Positions 53,665 through 62,076 of a stretch of 64,000 nt of DNA are shown here, one piece after another; positions within the stretch are counted from its first letter, which is position 1, and each line of letters begins with the position of its first letter. This DNA is from an uncultured Lentisphaerota bacterium (lineage in GTDB: Bacteria > Verrucomicrobiota > Lentisphaeria > Oligosphaerales > CAITYL01): positions 62,001-126,000 of the forward strand of contig CAIXRA010000006.1 of NCBI GenBank assembly GCA_903921725.1, given 5' to 3'. Made by a program: the position numbers and the translations under genes. The notes beneath the pieces are model-generated. The model did no database searches and had not been told where the DNA came from. It worked only from the letters and a program-made list of their open reading frames with translations.

Positions 53665-55758
53665 ATGTCGATTGAAATTTCAGGCGAGACCTGCCGGGAT
53701 GCGGAGGCGCTTTCCCGGCTTGAATGGCTGGAAACCGACGGGCTCGGCGGCTACGCGTCGAGCACCGTGCTCACCAGCCACACACGGAAGTACCACGGGC
53801 TGCTCGTGGCCAACCTGCCGGCACCCGCCGCCGGACGGCATGTCCTGCTCTCGAAGTACGAGGAGTCGCTGCTCACGCCAAGCGGCGAACGGTTCCTGAC
53901 CTGCCACCATTACCCGGGCGTGCTCTTCCCCACGCCGCCCGCGTTGCCGGCCGGCTTCACGCTCGACGACGCGCCGGCCTGGGACTACCACCTCGAGAAC
54001 GGCATCGCCATCCGCCGCGAAATCCTCATGCCCCAGGGCCGCGCCAGCACCCTGGTCCGCTACCTCCTGACCGGCACGGACCAGCCCCTCGTCCTGCGCC
54101 TCAAGCCGCTCCTCGCCTACCGCCGCAACCACTCGCTGGGGCGCGCCTACGACGGCATCCGCCGCGACCTCGCCGTCTTCGAGAACGGATTCTCCGTCGA
54201 ACCGTGCGCCGGGATGCCGCCGCTGTTCATCCAGTGGCCCCCCGGTGCGGACGCCTCCCTGCGCCCGGAAAACGGCTGGTTCCGCAACTTTGAATACCAC
54301 GAGGAGCGCCGCCGCGGCTTCGACTTCCAGGAAGACCTTTTCCTGCCGGCCGTCATCGAGATCACGCTGCATCCCGGCCGGCCGCTCGTCGTCGCCGCGG
54401 GGACGACGCCGCTCGCCGAACCGCCCGAGGAATGCTGGAACGCCGAGACGGCGCGCCGCGAGGAGGAGCGCCGCGAAAACCTGCGCCTCATCCGCGGCCG
54501 CACATCGAACCTCTCCGACATCGAGACGGCGGAACGCCTCTTCCGCGCCGCCGCCCAGCTCGCCGTCCGCCTCCCCTCCGGCCGCCCCGCCCTCCTCGCC
54601 GGCTACCACTGGTTCGAGGACTGGGGCCGCGACACGATGATCGCCCTTCCCGGCACGATGTTCCTCACCGGCCGCCTCGAGGCCGGCCTCGCCATCCTCC
54701 AGGCGTTCAGCCGGCTGGAGAAGGACGGACTCCTGCCGAACTTCATCAACCCCGACGGCACCGCCTCCTACAATTCCGTGGACGCCTCCCTCTGGTTCTT
54801 CCACACCGTCCAGCAGTACCTCCAGGCCGGCGGCGAAATCCACCACGTCCGCACCGAACTCTGGCCCGTCATGCGCCGCATCGTCGCCGCCTACGCCAGC
54901 GGCCTCGACAACCCGCCGGTGCGCATGGTCGGCAACGGCCTCCTGAACGCCGGCACCCCCGACACCCAGCTCACCTGGATGGACGCGAAGGTGGATGGCC
55001 GCCCCGTCACCCCGCGCTGGGGGCTCACCGTCGAGATCAACGCCCTCTGGTACAACGCCCTCCGATTCTGCGAGGAACTGGCCGCAACGTTCGGCGACGG
55101 GGAGTTCTCCCTGCCCGTCGCGCCGGAAACGCTCGCCCAGAGCTTCCGCGACACCTTCTGGCTCCCCGCCGAGCACTACCTCGCCGACTGCGTCAACACC
55201 GGCGGCGTCAACCGCGACCTGCGCCCGAACCAGATCTTCGCGGCCGCCCTGCCCCACTCGCCGCTCACGCCGCAGCAGGCCGGAGCCGTCGTCGCCGCCG
55301 TCCAGGAAAAGCTGCTGACCCCGTGCGGACTCCGCACGCTCGCGCCGGACGCCCCCGCCTACCGCCCGCGCTACGAGGGCGACGGCCGCACGCGTGACGC
55401 CGCCTACCACCAGGGCACGGTCTGGCCGTGGCTCTTCGGCCCGTTCGCCGCCGCCTACCTCAAGGTCACGCCGGGCACGCCCGGCGCCCTCGCCCGCCTC
55501 CGCGAATGGATGGGCGCCTGGCCGCATCAGCTCGCCGAAGCGGGGCTCGGCTCCCTTTCCGAAGTCGCCGACGCCGAACCGCCCCACCGCCCCAACGGCT
55601 GCATCTCGCAGGCCTGGAGCGTCGGCGAACTCCTGCGCGCCTACCACCTGCTATGGGACGCCGAAGCCGCCGCCCGCAGGAAGAAAAAAGCCGCCCCCCG
55701 CACCGCCGCCAAACCGCGCACCCCGCGCAAACCGAAACAGCTCCTGCTCTCGCTGTAA
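53665..55758 (+). CDS. Glycogen debranching enzyme (amylo-alpha-1,6-glucosidase type)
   Basis: The 697-residue protein has an N-terminal archaeal/bacterial glycogen-debranching domain (WLETDGLGGYASSTVLTSHT, KYHGLLVA). It is followed by an (alpha/alpha)6 GH133-type catalytic domain with YHWFEDWGRDTMIALPG, AGTPDTQLTWMDAK and YHQGTVWPWLFGPF. It hydrolyses alpha-1,6 branch points during glycogen use. A Lys/Pro/Arg-rich tail ends the protein. AAGGA is the ribosome binding site. It is preceded by a glycosyltransferase gene and followed by a word-repeat hairpin. Confidence 0.93.
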   Translation: MSIEISGETCRDAEALSRLEWLETDGLGGYASSTVLTSHTRKYHGLLVANLPAPAAGRHVLLSKYEESLLTPSGERFLTCHHYPGVLFPTPPALPAGFTLDDAPAWDYHLENGIAIRREILMPQGRASTLVRYLLTGTDQPLVLRLKPLLAYRRNHSLGRAYDGIRRDLAVFENGFSVEPCAGMPPLFIQWPPGADASLRPENGWFRNFEYHEERRRGFDFQEDLFLPAVIEITLHPGRPLVVAAGTTPLAEPPEECWNAETARREEERRENLRLIRGRTSNLSDIETAERLFRAAAQLAVRLPSGRPALLAGYHWFEDWGRDTMIALPGTMFLTGRLEAGLAILQAFSRLEKDGLLPNFINPDGTASYNSVDASLWFFHTVQQYLQAGGEIHHVRTELWPVMRRIVAAYASGLDNPPVRMVGNGLLNAGTPDTQLTWMDAKVDGRPVTPRWGLTVEINALWYNALRFCEELAATFGDGEFSLPVAPETLAQSFRDTFWLPAEHYLADCVNTGGVNRDLRPNQIFAAALPHSPLTPQQAGAVVAAVQEKLLTPCGLRTLAPDAPAYRPRYEGDGRTRDAAYHQGTVWPWLFGPFAAAYLKVTPGTPGALARLREWMGAWPHQLAEAGLGSLSEVADAEPPHRPNGCISQAWSVGELLRAYHLLWDAEAAARRKKKAAPRTAAKPRTPRKPKQLLLSL

Positions 55759-55773
55759 GAGCGGGCACAAAAC

Positions 55774-55860
55774 CTCGCGCGGAGGCGCGGAGGCGCAGAG
55801 ACGGCCAAAGCTGGATTTTTCGGCACGCACATTCTCCGCACCTCTGCGCCTCTGCGCGAG
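55774..55860. repeat. Inverted repeat with 27-bp arms (CGCGGAGGCGCAGAG words)
   Basis: Arms at 55774-55800 and 55834-55860 match at 23 of 27 positions in inverted orientation. They are composed of roughly 9-bp words (GGAGGCGCG). The element lies between the debranching enzyme and nnr genes. Confidence 0.88.
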
Positions 55861-55928
55861 AAAAGCATGCGGCTTCCGGCTTTTTCCGCGGCGGCACCGT
55901 ATATTCCCCGTATCCGGAGGATTCCAGC

Positions 55929-57581
55929 ATGAAACTTGTTTCGGTTGCGGCGATGCGGAAGCTTGAGGCGGGCGCGATGCGCGCCGGGGTCTCCGGCGAG
56001 GAGATGATGCGCCGCGCGGGGATCGGGGCCGCGGAGCTGGCGGCGGAGTTCGTCGGCCGGCGGTTCGCGCCGGAGCACCGGCGGCGCTGGGCGGTGCTCG
56101 CGGGCAAGGGGAACAACGCGGGGGACGCCTACGTCGTCGCGGCGCATCTGGCCAAAATCTCACCGCTGCCGGTCGCGGTGTTCGCCACGACGCCGCCGGG
56201 GGAGCTTTCCGGCGCGGCGCGCTTCCATGCGGAGCGGATGCCGTCACGCATTCCGGTGCAGGTGGTTGCGGAGCTTCCGCCGGAGGCGCTGCAGCCGGGG
56301 ACGATCCTGGTGGACGGCCTGCTCGGGACGGGGCTCTCCGGCGCGCCGCGGGCACCGTTCGGACGCATCACCGCGCAGGTCAACGCCTCCGGGCTGCCGG
56401 TCGTCGCGCTCGACCTCCCCTCCGGCATGGACGCCGACAGCGGCGGGGGCGGCTGCGTCGTCACGGCCGACCTGACGGTTACGATGGGACTGCCGAAGAA
56501 GGGATTATTCAGCGAAACCGGACGGCCGCGCTGCGGCTGCATCCGCTGCGTGGAGATTGGGCTGGCGGCCAAGGCCGTCGCCGGCGCCGCCAGTTCGGGC
56601 GACGCGCTTTTCGCGGAGGATGTCCGTCCGTTCTTCCCGCGGCGGCCGGCGGAGGCGCACAAGAACCGTTTCGGGCATCTCTTGGTGGCGGCGGGTTCGG
56701 CGGACTATACCGGCGCGCCGATGCTGGCGGCGGAGGCGGGACTGCGGACCGGCTGCGGTCTGGTGACCGTCGCTGTGCCGGAGGCGGCGCGGCCGCTGAT
56801 GCACGCGCCGCTCGCCGCGCTTATCGTCCGTTCCATCCCCGATGGTGGCCGCGGGTTCTTCGGCGCGGAGTCCGCTGCGCCGCTGCGCAAACTTCTGGAG
56901 AAGGCGCAGGCCGTGGTGTTCGGCCCGGGCGCGGGTGCGCATGCCGGCCTGGACCGGCCGCTGAAGGCTGTGCTGGACGCGGGAATCCCGGCGGTGATCG
57001 ACGCGGACGGCCTGCGGCGGCTGGCGCGGCACCCGGAGTGGCTGGCGGCAAAAGGAAAACGGAAGAACGGAAGAACGGAAGAATTCGTGCAAGATCCGCA
57101 TTCCCGTGAAAACGGAAAATCGGAAGAATTCGTGCAGGATCCGCATTCCCGTGAAAACGGAGAAACGGAAAGAATCGTGCTGACTCCGCACCCCGGGGAG
57201 ATGCGGGTGCTGCTGGAGGGGTTCGGGCTGGGCGACCGTTTGGACGCGCCGCGCGCCGCGCAGGCGGAGGCGCTGGCGTGCCACACCGGTGCGTGCGTCG
57301 TGCTCAAGGGCATGGGCACCATCGTGGCCGCGCCCGGCGGGCGGGTGACGGTCAATTCCGCCGGGGGCAGCGCGCTGGCGACGGCGGGCAGCGGCGACGT
57401 GCTGGCGGGGATGATCGGCGGCCTGCTGGCGCAGGATCTGCCAGCGTGGGACGCGGCGCGGGCGGCGGTTTTCCTGCACGGCTTGGCCGCGGAACTGGCG
57501 CCCTCGGAGCGCGCGCTCGTCGCGGACGATCTTCCGGACTTGACGAAAGCCGCTTTGCGGGTTATAACATCAGCCGCCTGA
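55929..57581 (+). CDS. nnr: Bifunctional NAD(P)H-hydrate epimerase / ADP-dependent dehydratase
   Basis: This 550-residue metabolite-repair enzyme restores hydrated NAD(P)H. The N-terminal epimerase domain (1-215) has GKGNNAGDAYV; the C-terminal ribokinase-like dehydratase (from about 225) has HKNRFGHLLV, VFGPGAG, LTPHPGEM and TAGSGDVLAGMIGG. GGAGG precedes the ATG. Residues about 380-418, immediately before LTPHPGEM, are an in-frame insertion of two 45-bp repeats encoding EEFVQDPHSREN. These look like degenerate copies of the flanking catalytic-loop segment. Confidence 0.94.
   Translation: MKLVSVAAMRKLEAGAMRAGVSGEEMMRRAGIGAAELAAEFVGRRFAPEHRRRWAVLAGKGNNAGDAYVVAAHLAKISPLPVAVFATTPPGELSGAARFHAERMPSRIPVQVVAELPPEALQPGTILVDGLLGTGLSGAPRAPFGRITAQVNASGLPVVALDLPSGMDADSGGGGCVVTADLTVTMGLPKKGLFSETGRPRCGCIRCVEIGLAAKAVAGAASSGDALFAEDVRPFFPRRPAEAHKNRFGHLLVAAGSADYTGAPMLAAEAGLRTGCGLVTVAVPEAARPLMHAPLAALIVRSIPDGGRGFFGAESAAPLRKLLEKAQAVVFGPGAGAHAGLDRPLKAVLDAGIPAVIDADGLRRLARHPEWLAAKGKRKNGRTEEFVQDPHSRENGKSEEFVQDPHSRENGETERIVLTPHPGEMRVLLEGFGLGDRLDAPRAAQAEALACHTGACVVLKGMGTIVAAPGGRVTVNSAGGSALATAGSGDVLAGMIGGLLAQDLPAWDAARAAVFLHGLAAELAPSERALVADDLPDLTKAALRVITSAA
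57063..57185. repeat. 45-bp tandem duplication plus ACGGAAGAA words inside nnr
   Basis: A 40-base sequence starting CGGAAGAATTCGTGCA occurs at 57076-57115 and 57121-57160 with one mismatch. A third, degenerate copy runs into the native sequence at 57166 (CGGAAAGAATCGTGCTG). AAGAACGG words precede it. The frame is kept. Confidence 0.9.
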
Positions 57582-57643
57582 TTTTAGGCAGAAGGCAAAC
57601 GGGGTAACGGCCGTTCCAGCGTGTCCGGCCAGAGGAGTTTCGC

Positions 57644-58351
57644 ATGTCGTTTTTCCGGGAACTGATGGACAATGGCGGGCCGGTGATGTGGTTCATCGCC
57701 GCGTGCAGCGTGGCGGCTTTCTACATCGTGATCGAGCGGCTGCTGAGCTACCACCGGGCGCAGATTGACGTGCCCGAATTCCTCCAGGGGCTCTTCAACG
57801 TCCTACGGAAAGACAACGTGGCGGAAGCGGTCTCGCTCTGCGACGAGACCCCGGGGCCGGTCGCCCGCGTCCTGCGCGCCACCATCCTGCGCGCCGACCG
57901 CGACGAGGCCGCGCTGCGCAACGCCGTCGAGGAGGCCTGCCTTTCCGAGCTGCCGCGCCTGGAGCGCCGCCTGAAGGCGCTGGCGACGATCGCGCACATC
58001 ACGCCGCTGCTCGGGCTGCTCGGAACGGTTCTGGGGATGATCGGCGCCTTCCAGGCCATGCAGGGGGCCGGCGGCGCCTTCGTCAGCACCGGCGTGCTGG
58101 CGGGCAACATCCGGCAGGCGCTGCTGACCACGGCCGGCGGCCTGACCGTCGCCATCCCCTGCTACACCGCGTACAACTACTTGGTCAGCCGCGTGGAGAG
58201 TCTGACGCTCGACATGCAGAAGGCGGCCAACGAGATGATCTTCTTCCTCAGCCAGCATACGGTCAGCCCAGACGCCCTGCGCAGGCTGCGGGCGATTCCG
58301 GCCGGCGGCGAGGCGTCGGAACAGGCGGACGGCGGAGCGGAGACCGAATGA
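57644..58351 (+). CDS. exbB: MotA/TolQ/ExbB proton channel protein
   Basis: The 235-residue inner-membrane subunit belongs to the Ton/Tol motor. It has three transmembrane helices: VMWFIAACSVAAFYIV, then a helix with ITPLLGLLGTVLGMIGAF, then one with LTTAGGLTVAIPC, with the conserved Thr residues lining the channel. AGAGGAG lies before the ATG. The stop overlaps the exbD start (ATGA). It probably energises TonB-dependent receptors such as the one at 10603. Confidence 0.93.
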   Translation: MSFFRELMDNGGPVMWFIAACSVAAFYIVIERLLSYHRAQIDVPEFLQGLFNVLRKDNVAEAVSLCDETPGPVARVLRATILRADRDEAALRNAVEEACLSELPRLERRLKALATIAHITPLLGLLGTVLGMIGAFQAMQGAGGAFVSTGVLAGNIRQALLTTAGGLTVAIPCYTAYNYLVSRVESLTLDMQKAANEMIFFLSQHTVSPDALRRLRAIPAGGEASEQADGGAETE

Positions 58352-58842
58352 GAATCATCCGCCCAACCGCCAGGGTGTATGCGGGACGGCTCGACCCGGT
58401 CCCGCTCATCAACGTCGTCTTCCTACTGCTGATCTTTTTCCTCATCAGCAGTTCGCTCGTGTTCCAGCCCGGCATCCCGGTGGACCTGCCGCCGGCGGTG
58501 AACCCGAACATGAACGTCACCGACAAGCTGCTCGTCACCATCAACCGCAACGGCGTCCTCTACTTCAACGACAAGCGTGTCGAGTGGGCCGAGCTGGAGC
58601 GGGAGTTGCGGGAGCTCGTGCTGGACAGCAAGGTCGCCGCCGCCAACCGCGCGGGGACGCGCATTACCGGCATCGGGGACAAGACGGTGCGGAACCCCGC
58701 CCTCATCCTCCGCGCCGACCGCAATGTGCCCTACGACCGCATCATGCAGGTCATCTCGCTGGCCCGTTCGCTGAATCTCGGCGTGTACATGGCCACGGCC
58801 CTCCAGACGGGCGGGCCGAAGACCCCCAAAATCATGGAATAA
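58348..58842 (+). CDS. exbD: ExbD/TolR-family protein with Asn at the usual proton-site Asp
   Basis: The 164-residue protein has one N-terminal transmembrane helix and a periplasmic domain. The membrane motif reads LDPVPLINVVFLLLIFF. The position of the essential Asp of ExbD/TolR (PLVDV) is Asn22, while Asp16 stands where many homologues have Asn. The rest (FQPGIPVDLPPA, ILRADRNVPYDRIMQVI) is family-like. It is coupled to exbB by an ATGA overlap. A MITE-like repeat begins one base after its stop codon. Confidence 0.9.
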   Translation: MRIIRPTARVYAGRLDPVPLINVVFLLLIFFLISSSLVFQPGIPVDLPPAVNPNMNVTDKLLVTINRNGVLYFNDKRVEWAELERELRELVLDSKVAAANRAGTRITGIGDKTVRNPALILRADRNVPYDRIMQVISLARSLNLGVYMATALQTGGPKTPKIME

Positions 58843-59108
58843 GGGTGTTGGAAGTTACTACTCTACCGTTTGTCGCAGGTGCAACGCCGCCAGCGCCAAG
58901 GAATGAGGAGGGCGCATATCGAGATATGTAACTGACGAAATGACACCGGCGATGGCGGTGTTCCACCAGCGACCCGCAGGGCGGCTCATTTTTTCGCTCG
59001 TTTTCTGCGTTGCTCCATCGTTCCATATCTTGATATGCGCCTCAGCCGCGTCTTGAAAGCGAGCGAAATAATGGGCCGCAAACGATAGATTAGTAACTTC
59101 CAACACCC
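58843..59108. mobile_element. MITE-like element of two inverted, diverged half-copies
   Basis: The ends GGGTGTTGGAAGTTACTA (58843-58860) and its exact inverted copy (59091-59108) are perfect over 18 bases. Over 34 bases the two ends match at 30. Further inside, GGCGCATATCGAGATATG pairs with a one-mismatch inverted copy from the right half. The two halves (about 130 bp each) thus look like head-to-head copies of one unit. There is no transposase. It separates exbD from the TonB-like gene. Confidence 0.85.
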
Positions 59109-59124
59109 TAACCCCCGACCGCCC

Positions 59125-59937
59125 ATGCCGCTGCTGCAGCCCGTCAAATCATGGTCCCGGCGCTTCCTGTGCGAAATCGCGCTGGCGGCGGCGCTGTGCC
59201 TGCACGTGCTGGTGTTCGGCCTGCTCTACGTCCGCCCGCCGCAGGCCAGAGCCGGGGAGAAGGATGCGGCGGACGACTGCATCTCGTTCCGCGCGGACAA
59301 CGGCGGCCAGTGGGAGAGGCAGCTCGCCGCCCTCTGCGACCTCCGCAATCCCGCGCTGCTGGCGGAGGCGGACCCGGCCCACGGCTTCAGCATCTTCCTG
59401 AACGAGCCGCCGCCGACCCCGGTCACGCCGCTGAACCAGCCGCCGCCCGAGCCTTCCAGACAGCCCGCGCGCTTCTATCCGGTGCATCCCGCCGCCGAAT
59501 CGCTGCCGCCGATGACGGACGCCATCGGCCGGCACTGGCCCGCCACCCTGCCCGCCGAACGGAGCCCCGTGCGGAGCGCCGCCCTGCCCGCGCGCGTCCT
59601 CTGGCGCTTCGCCGACGGCACGCCGATGGCCGCGCCGCCCGCGCCCGACGAAGAGGCCGTGCGCAAGGCCGCCGCAGACAAGGCACCCACCGGACCGGTC
59701 CGCTTCGAAATCCGGCTGGCCGCGCCGCCGCTCCAGGCACGCCTGCTCCTGGTGGATTCCTGTGGAAACGCGAAGCTGGACGAACTGGCGCTCCAGGCCC
59801 TCAACCGCCGCATGTGCCGCTGGGAACGGGCCCACGTCGCGCACCTTGCGGATCCCGACCTCCCCCGGTTCACGCCGGAAAACGGCTCCACGCAAATCAT
59901 CGAGGCGGAATGGCGCCTGCTCGGGCCGCCGCCGTGA
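59125..59937 (+). CDS. TonB-like energy transducer candidate
   Basis: The 270-residue protein has a short cytoplasmic N-terminus, one transmembrane helix (about 14-34), a Pro-rich periplasmic stretch (EPPPTPVTPLNQPPPEPS) and a C-terminal domain. The latter contains QARLLLVDSCGNAKLDELALQALN, reminiscent of the TonB C-terminal beta-alpha unit. Position after exbB-exbD supports a TonB role, but the sequence is not a standard TonB. Other long frames overlap here; this one is chosen because it has the membrane helix and the operon position. The 15 bases after the MITE give no strong ribosome binding site. Confidence 0.7.
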   Translation: MPLLQPVKSWSRRFLCEIALAAALCLHVLVFGLLYVRPPQARAGEKDAADDCISFRADNGGQWERQLAALCDLRNPALLAEADPAHGFSIFLNEPPPTPVTPLNQPPPEPSRQPARFYPVHPAAESLPPMTDAIGRHWPATLPAERSPVRSAALPARVLWRFADGTPMAAPPAPDEEAVRKAAADKAPTGPVRFEIRLAAPPLQARLLLVDSCGNAKLDELALQALNRRMCRWERAHVAHLADPDLPRFTPENGSTQIIEAEWRLLGPPP

Positions 59938-59975
59938 CGCGGCGAAAAACCGGCAATCCATGACGGGAAGACAGC

Positions 59976-60221
59976 ATGTGGTTCGGCATTGAATTCAAGG
60001 ACGGCTTCGTCATCTACCTGGCGGTCACGCTCGGCTGCCTGTTCGGCGCCATGCTGTTCGACGAGTACCGCCGCGAACGCCGCCAGAAGTGGAAGGTCTC
60101 GGAAGACCGCCTCGGGCGCTGCCCGGACTGCGGCCAGCCGTTCATCGCCGAACGCACGCTCACCTCGGTCCTCTGCCCCCGTTGCGGCCGCCCGTGCAGC
60201 GTCCGCAAACCCCGCGCCTGA
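59976..60221 (+). CDS. Small membrane protein with zinc ribbon
   Basis: The 81-residue protein has one hydrophobic helix (about 10-27: FVIYLAVTLGCLFGAMLF) followed by a basic linker and a zinc ribbon with CPDC and CPRC. The function is unknown. It is last in the nnr-exbB-exbD-TonB-like run, 38 bases after the preceding stop, with GGGAAG upstream, and may be an accessory factor of that motor. Confidence 0.7.
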   Translation: MWFGIEFKDGFVIYLAVTLGCLFGAMLFDEYRRERRQKWKVSEDRLGRCPDCGQPFIAERTLTSVLCPRCGRPCSVRKPRA

Positions 60222-60245
60222 ACGGCGCCCGTTCCGTGTGCGGAC

Positions 60246-60797
60246 TCAGCGCTCCCGGGCGCGGATCAGTTCCAGGAACTCCGTGCGGGTCGCCGTGGAA
60301 CTGTGGAAGCTGCCGAGCATGGCGGAGGTGACCATCTCCGAGTTCTGCTTCTCCACGCCGCGCATCATCATGCAGAGGTGCTTGGCCTCAATGACCACGC
60401 CGACGCCCTCGGCGTTGATGGAGTCCTTGACGATGCGGGCGATCTGCTGGGTCAGGCGCTCCTGCACCTGGAGCCGGCGGGCGAAGCAGTCCACGAGGCG
60501 TGCGAGCTTGCTGACGCCGAACACCCGGCCCTTGGGGATATAGCCGATGTGGCAGCGCCCGAAGAACGGCAGCATGTGGTGCTCGCAGAGGCTGTACACC
60601 TCGATGTCGCGCACGATCACCATGTGGTTGCATTCTTCGTTGAAAATCGCCTCGTTGATGATCGCCGCCGGGTCCTGCGCATAGCCGGAGCAGAGGAAGC
60701 GCATGGAGCGGTCGACGCGCTCGGGCGTGTCCCGCAACCCTTCGCGATCCGGATTCTCCCCCAGCTCCACCAGCATGTCGCGGATCAATTTTTGCAT
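60246..60797 (-). CDS. folE: GTP cyclohydrolase I (EC 3.5.4.16)
   Basis: The 183-residue enzyme makes 7,8-dihydroneopterin triphosphate, the first step of folate synthesis. Zinc ligands are Cys and His in [12 protein letters not shown] and Cys in [23 protein letters not shown] and [11 protein letters not shown] are family motifs. It lies 69 bases after the aminotransferase gene on the same strand and may be cotranscribed with it. Confidence 0.97.
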   Translation of the reverse strand: MQKLIRDMLVELGENPDREGLRDTPERVDRSMRFLCSGYAQDPAAIINEAIFNEECNHMVIVRDIEVYSLCEHHMLPFFGRCHIGYIPKGRVFGVSKLARLVDCFARRLQVQERLTQQIARIVKDSINAEGVGVVIEAKHLCMMMRGVEKQNSEMVTSAMLGSFHSSTATRTEFLELIRARER

Positions 60798-60866
60798 ATG
60801 GAATCCATTTCCCGTTCAAGCTTCATGTGTCTGTGCATGGAACCAATATAACCCCCGCCCCGGCGT

Positions 60867-62036
60867 TCAGCGTTTCCGCGCCTTCTCCGGCAGCCGCACC
60901 AGCCGGTCCGCGGCGGCGCGCAACGTCTCCTCGCGCTTGGCGAAATGGAAGCGGACGAGGTGGCGCACCGGCTCGCGGAAGAAGCTGGAGCCGGGGACGC
61001 CGGCGACGCCGACCTCGCGGGCCATCCACTCGCAGAACGCCGTGTCGTCGGTGCAGCCGAAGCCGCTCATGTCCACCATCACATAGTAGGCGCCCGCCGG
61101 CCGGGTGTAGCTCATGCCGGCGCGGTCAAGCCCGTCCAGGAAAAGGGCGCGCTTGGCGGTGTAGGCGGCGCGCAGCCCATCGTAGTAGGAATCCGGGAAC
61201 TCCAGCGCGGTGACGGCGGCGGCCTGCAGCGGCGCGGCGGCGCCGACGGTGAGGAAGTCGTGGACCTTGCGCACGACGTCCACGATTTCCGGCGCGGCGA
61301 TGACGGTGCCGAGGCGCCAGCCGGTGATGGAGTAGGTCTTCGACAGCGAGCCGCAGGAGATGGTGCGCCCGAACATCCCCGGCAGCGAGGCGATGTAGGT
61401 GTGGACGTGCGGGGCGTAGACGATGTGCTCGTAGACCTCGTCGGTGATGACGAACGCGTCGAACTCCACCGCGAGATCCGCGATCAGCTGCAGCTCGCCG
61501 CGGGTGAAGACCTTGCCGGAGGGGTTGGCGGGGTTGCAGAGGATGAGCGCCTTGGGGCGGTGCTCCTCAAAGGCGCGGCGCAGTTCCGCCGGATCGAAGT
61601 CGAAGGCGGGCGGGCGCAGCGGGACATAGACCGGCACCGCGCCGGTGAGGATGGTGTCGGCCGTGTAGTTCTCGTAGAACGGCGAGAAGATGACGACCCT
61701 GTCGCCGGGGTCGCAGGCGGCCATCATCGCGGCCATCATCGCCTCGGTGCCGCCGCAGGTGACGACCACGTTGGCGTCGGGGTCCACGGGGATTCCCATG
61801 AAGCGCGACTGCTTGCGGGCGAATGCGTTGCGGAAATCGGCCGCGCCCCAGGTGACGGCGTACTGGTGCGGCCCCCGGCGCCCGGCGACCTCCGCGGCGG
61901 CGACCAGCTCGGCCGGCGGCTCGAAGTCGGGGAACCCCTGCGAGAGGTTGATCGCGCCGCTGGCGTTGGCGACGCGGGTCATGCGGCGGATCACGGACTC
62001 GGTGAAGAAGCGGGTGCGCTGGCTGGTGGCGGGCAT
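60867..62036 (-). CDS. PLP-dependent aminotransferase, class I/II fold type I
   Basis: The 389-residue enzyme has INLSQGFPDFEPP at the N-terminus, LCNPANPSGKVFT, ITDEVYEHIVY and the PLP-binding Lys in GSLSKTYSITGWRLG. This places it among aspartate, aromatic or kynurenine-type (MccB/KAT) aminotransferases. The exact amino acid is not determined. The start at 62036 follows AAGGAG by eight bases. It is in a run with an MFS transporter upstream and folE downstream. Confidence 0.92.
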   Translation of the reverse strand: MPATSQRTRFFTESVIRRMTRVANASGAINLSQGFPDFEPPAELVAAAEVAGRRGPHQYAVTWGAADFRNAFARKQSRFMGIPVDPDANVVVTCGGTEAMMAAMMAACDPGDRVVIFSPFYENYTADTILTGAVPVYVPLRPPAFDFDPAELRRAFEEHRPKALILCNPANPSGKVFTRGELQLIADLAVEFDAFVITDEVYEHIVYAPHVHTYIASLPGMFGRTISCGSLSKTYSITGWRLGTVIAAPEIVDVVRKVHDFLTVGAAAPLQAAAVTALEFPDSYYDGLRAAYTAKRALFLDGLDRAGMSYTRPAGAYYVMVDMSGFGCTDDTAFCEWMAREVGVAGVPGSSFFREPVRHLVRFHFAKREETLRAAADRLVRLPEKARKR

Positions 62037-62076
62037 GGGCGGGGCTCCTTGATAAAGCCGCCTGACGGCGGGCGGG

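Noticed and set aside
58858..59106. 82-residue frame on the minus strand within the MITE-like element
   Set aside because: It lies entirely within an inverted repeat, and a protein-coding role would not explain the inverted symmetry.
59149..59963. Two other equally long frames over the TonB-like gene
   Set aside because: Neither has a membrane helix or recognisable domain; the chosen frame fits the operon and topology.
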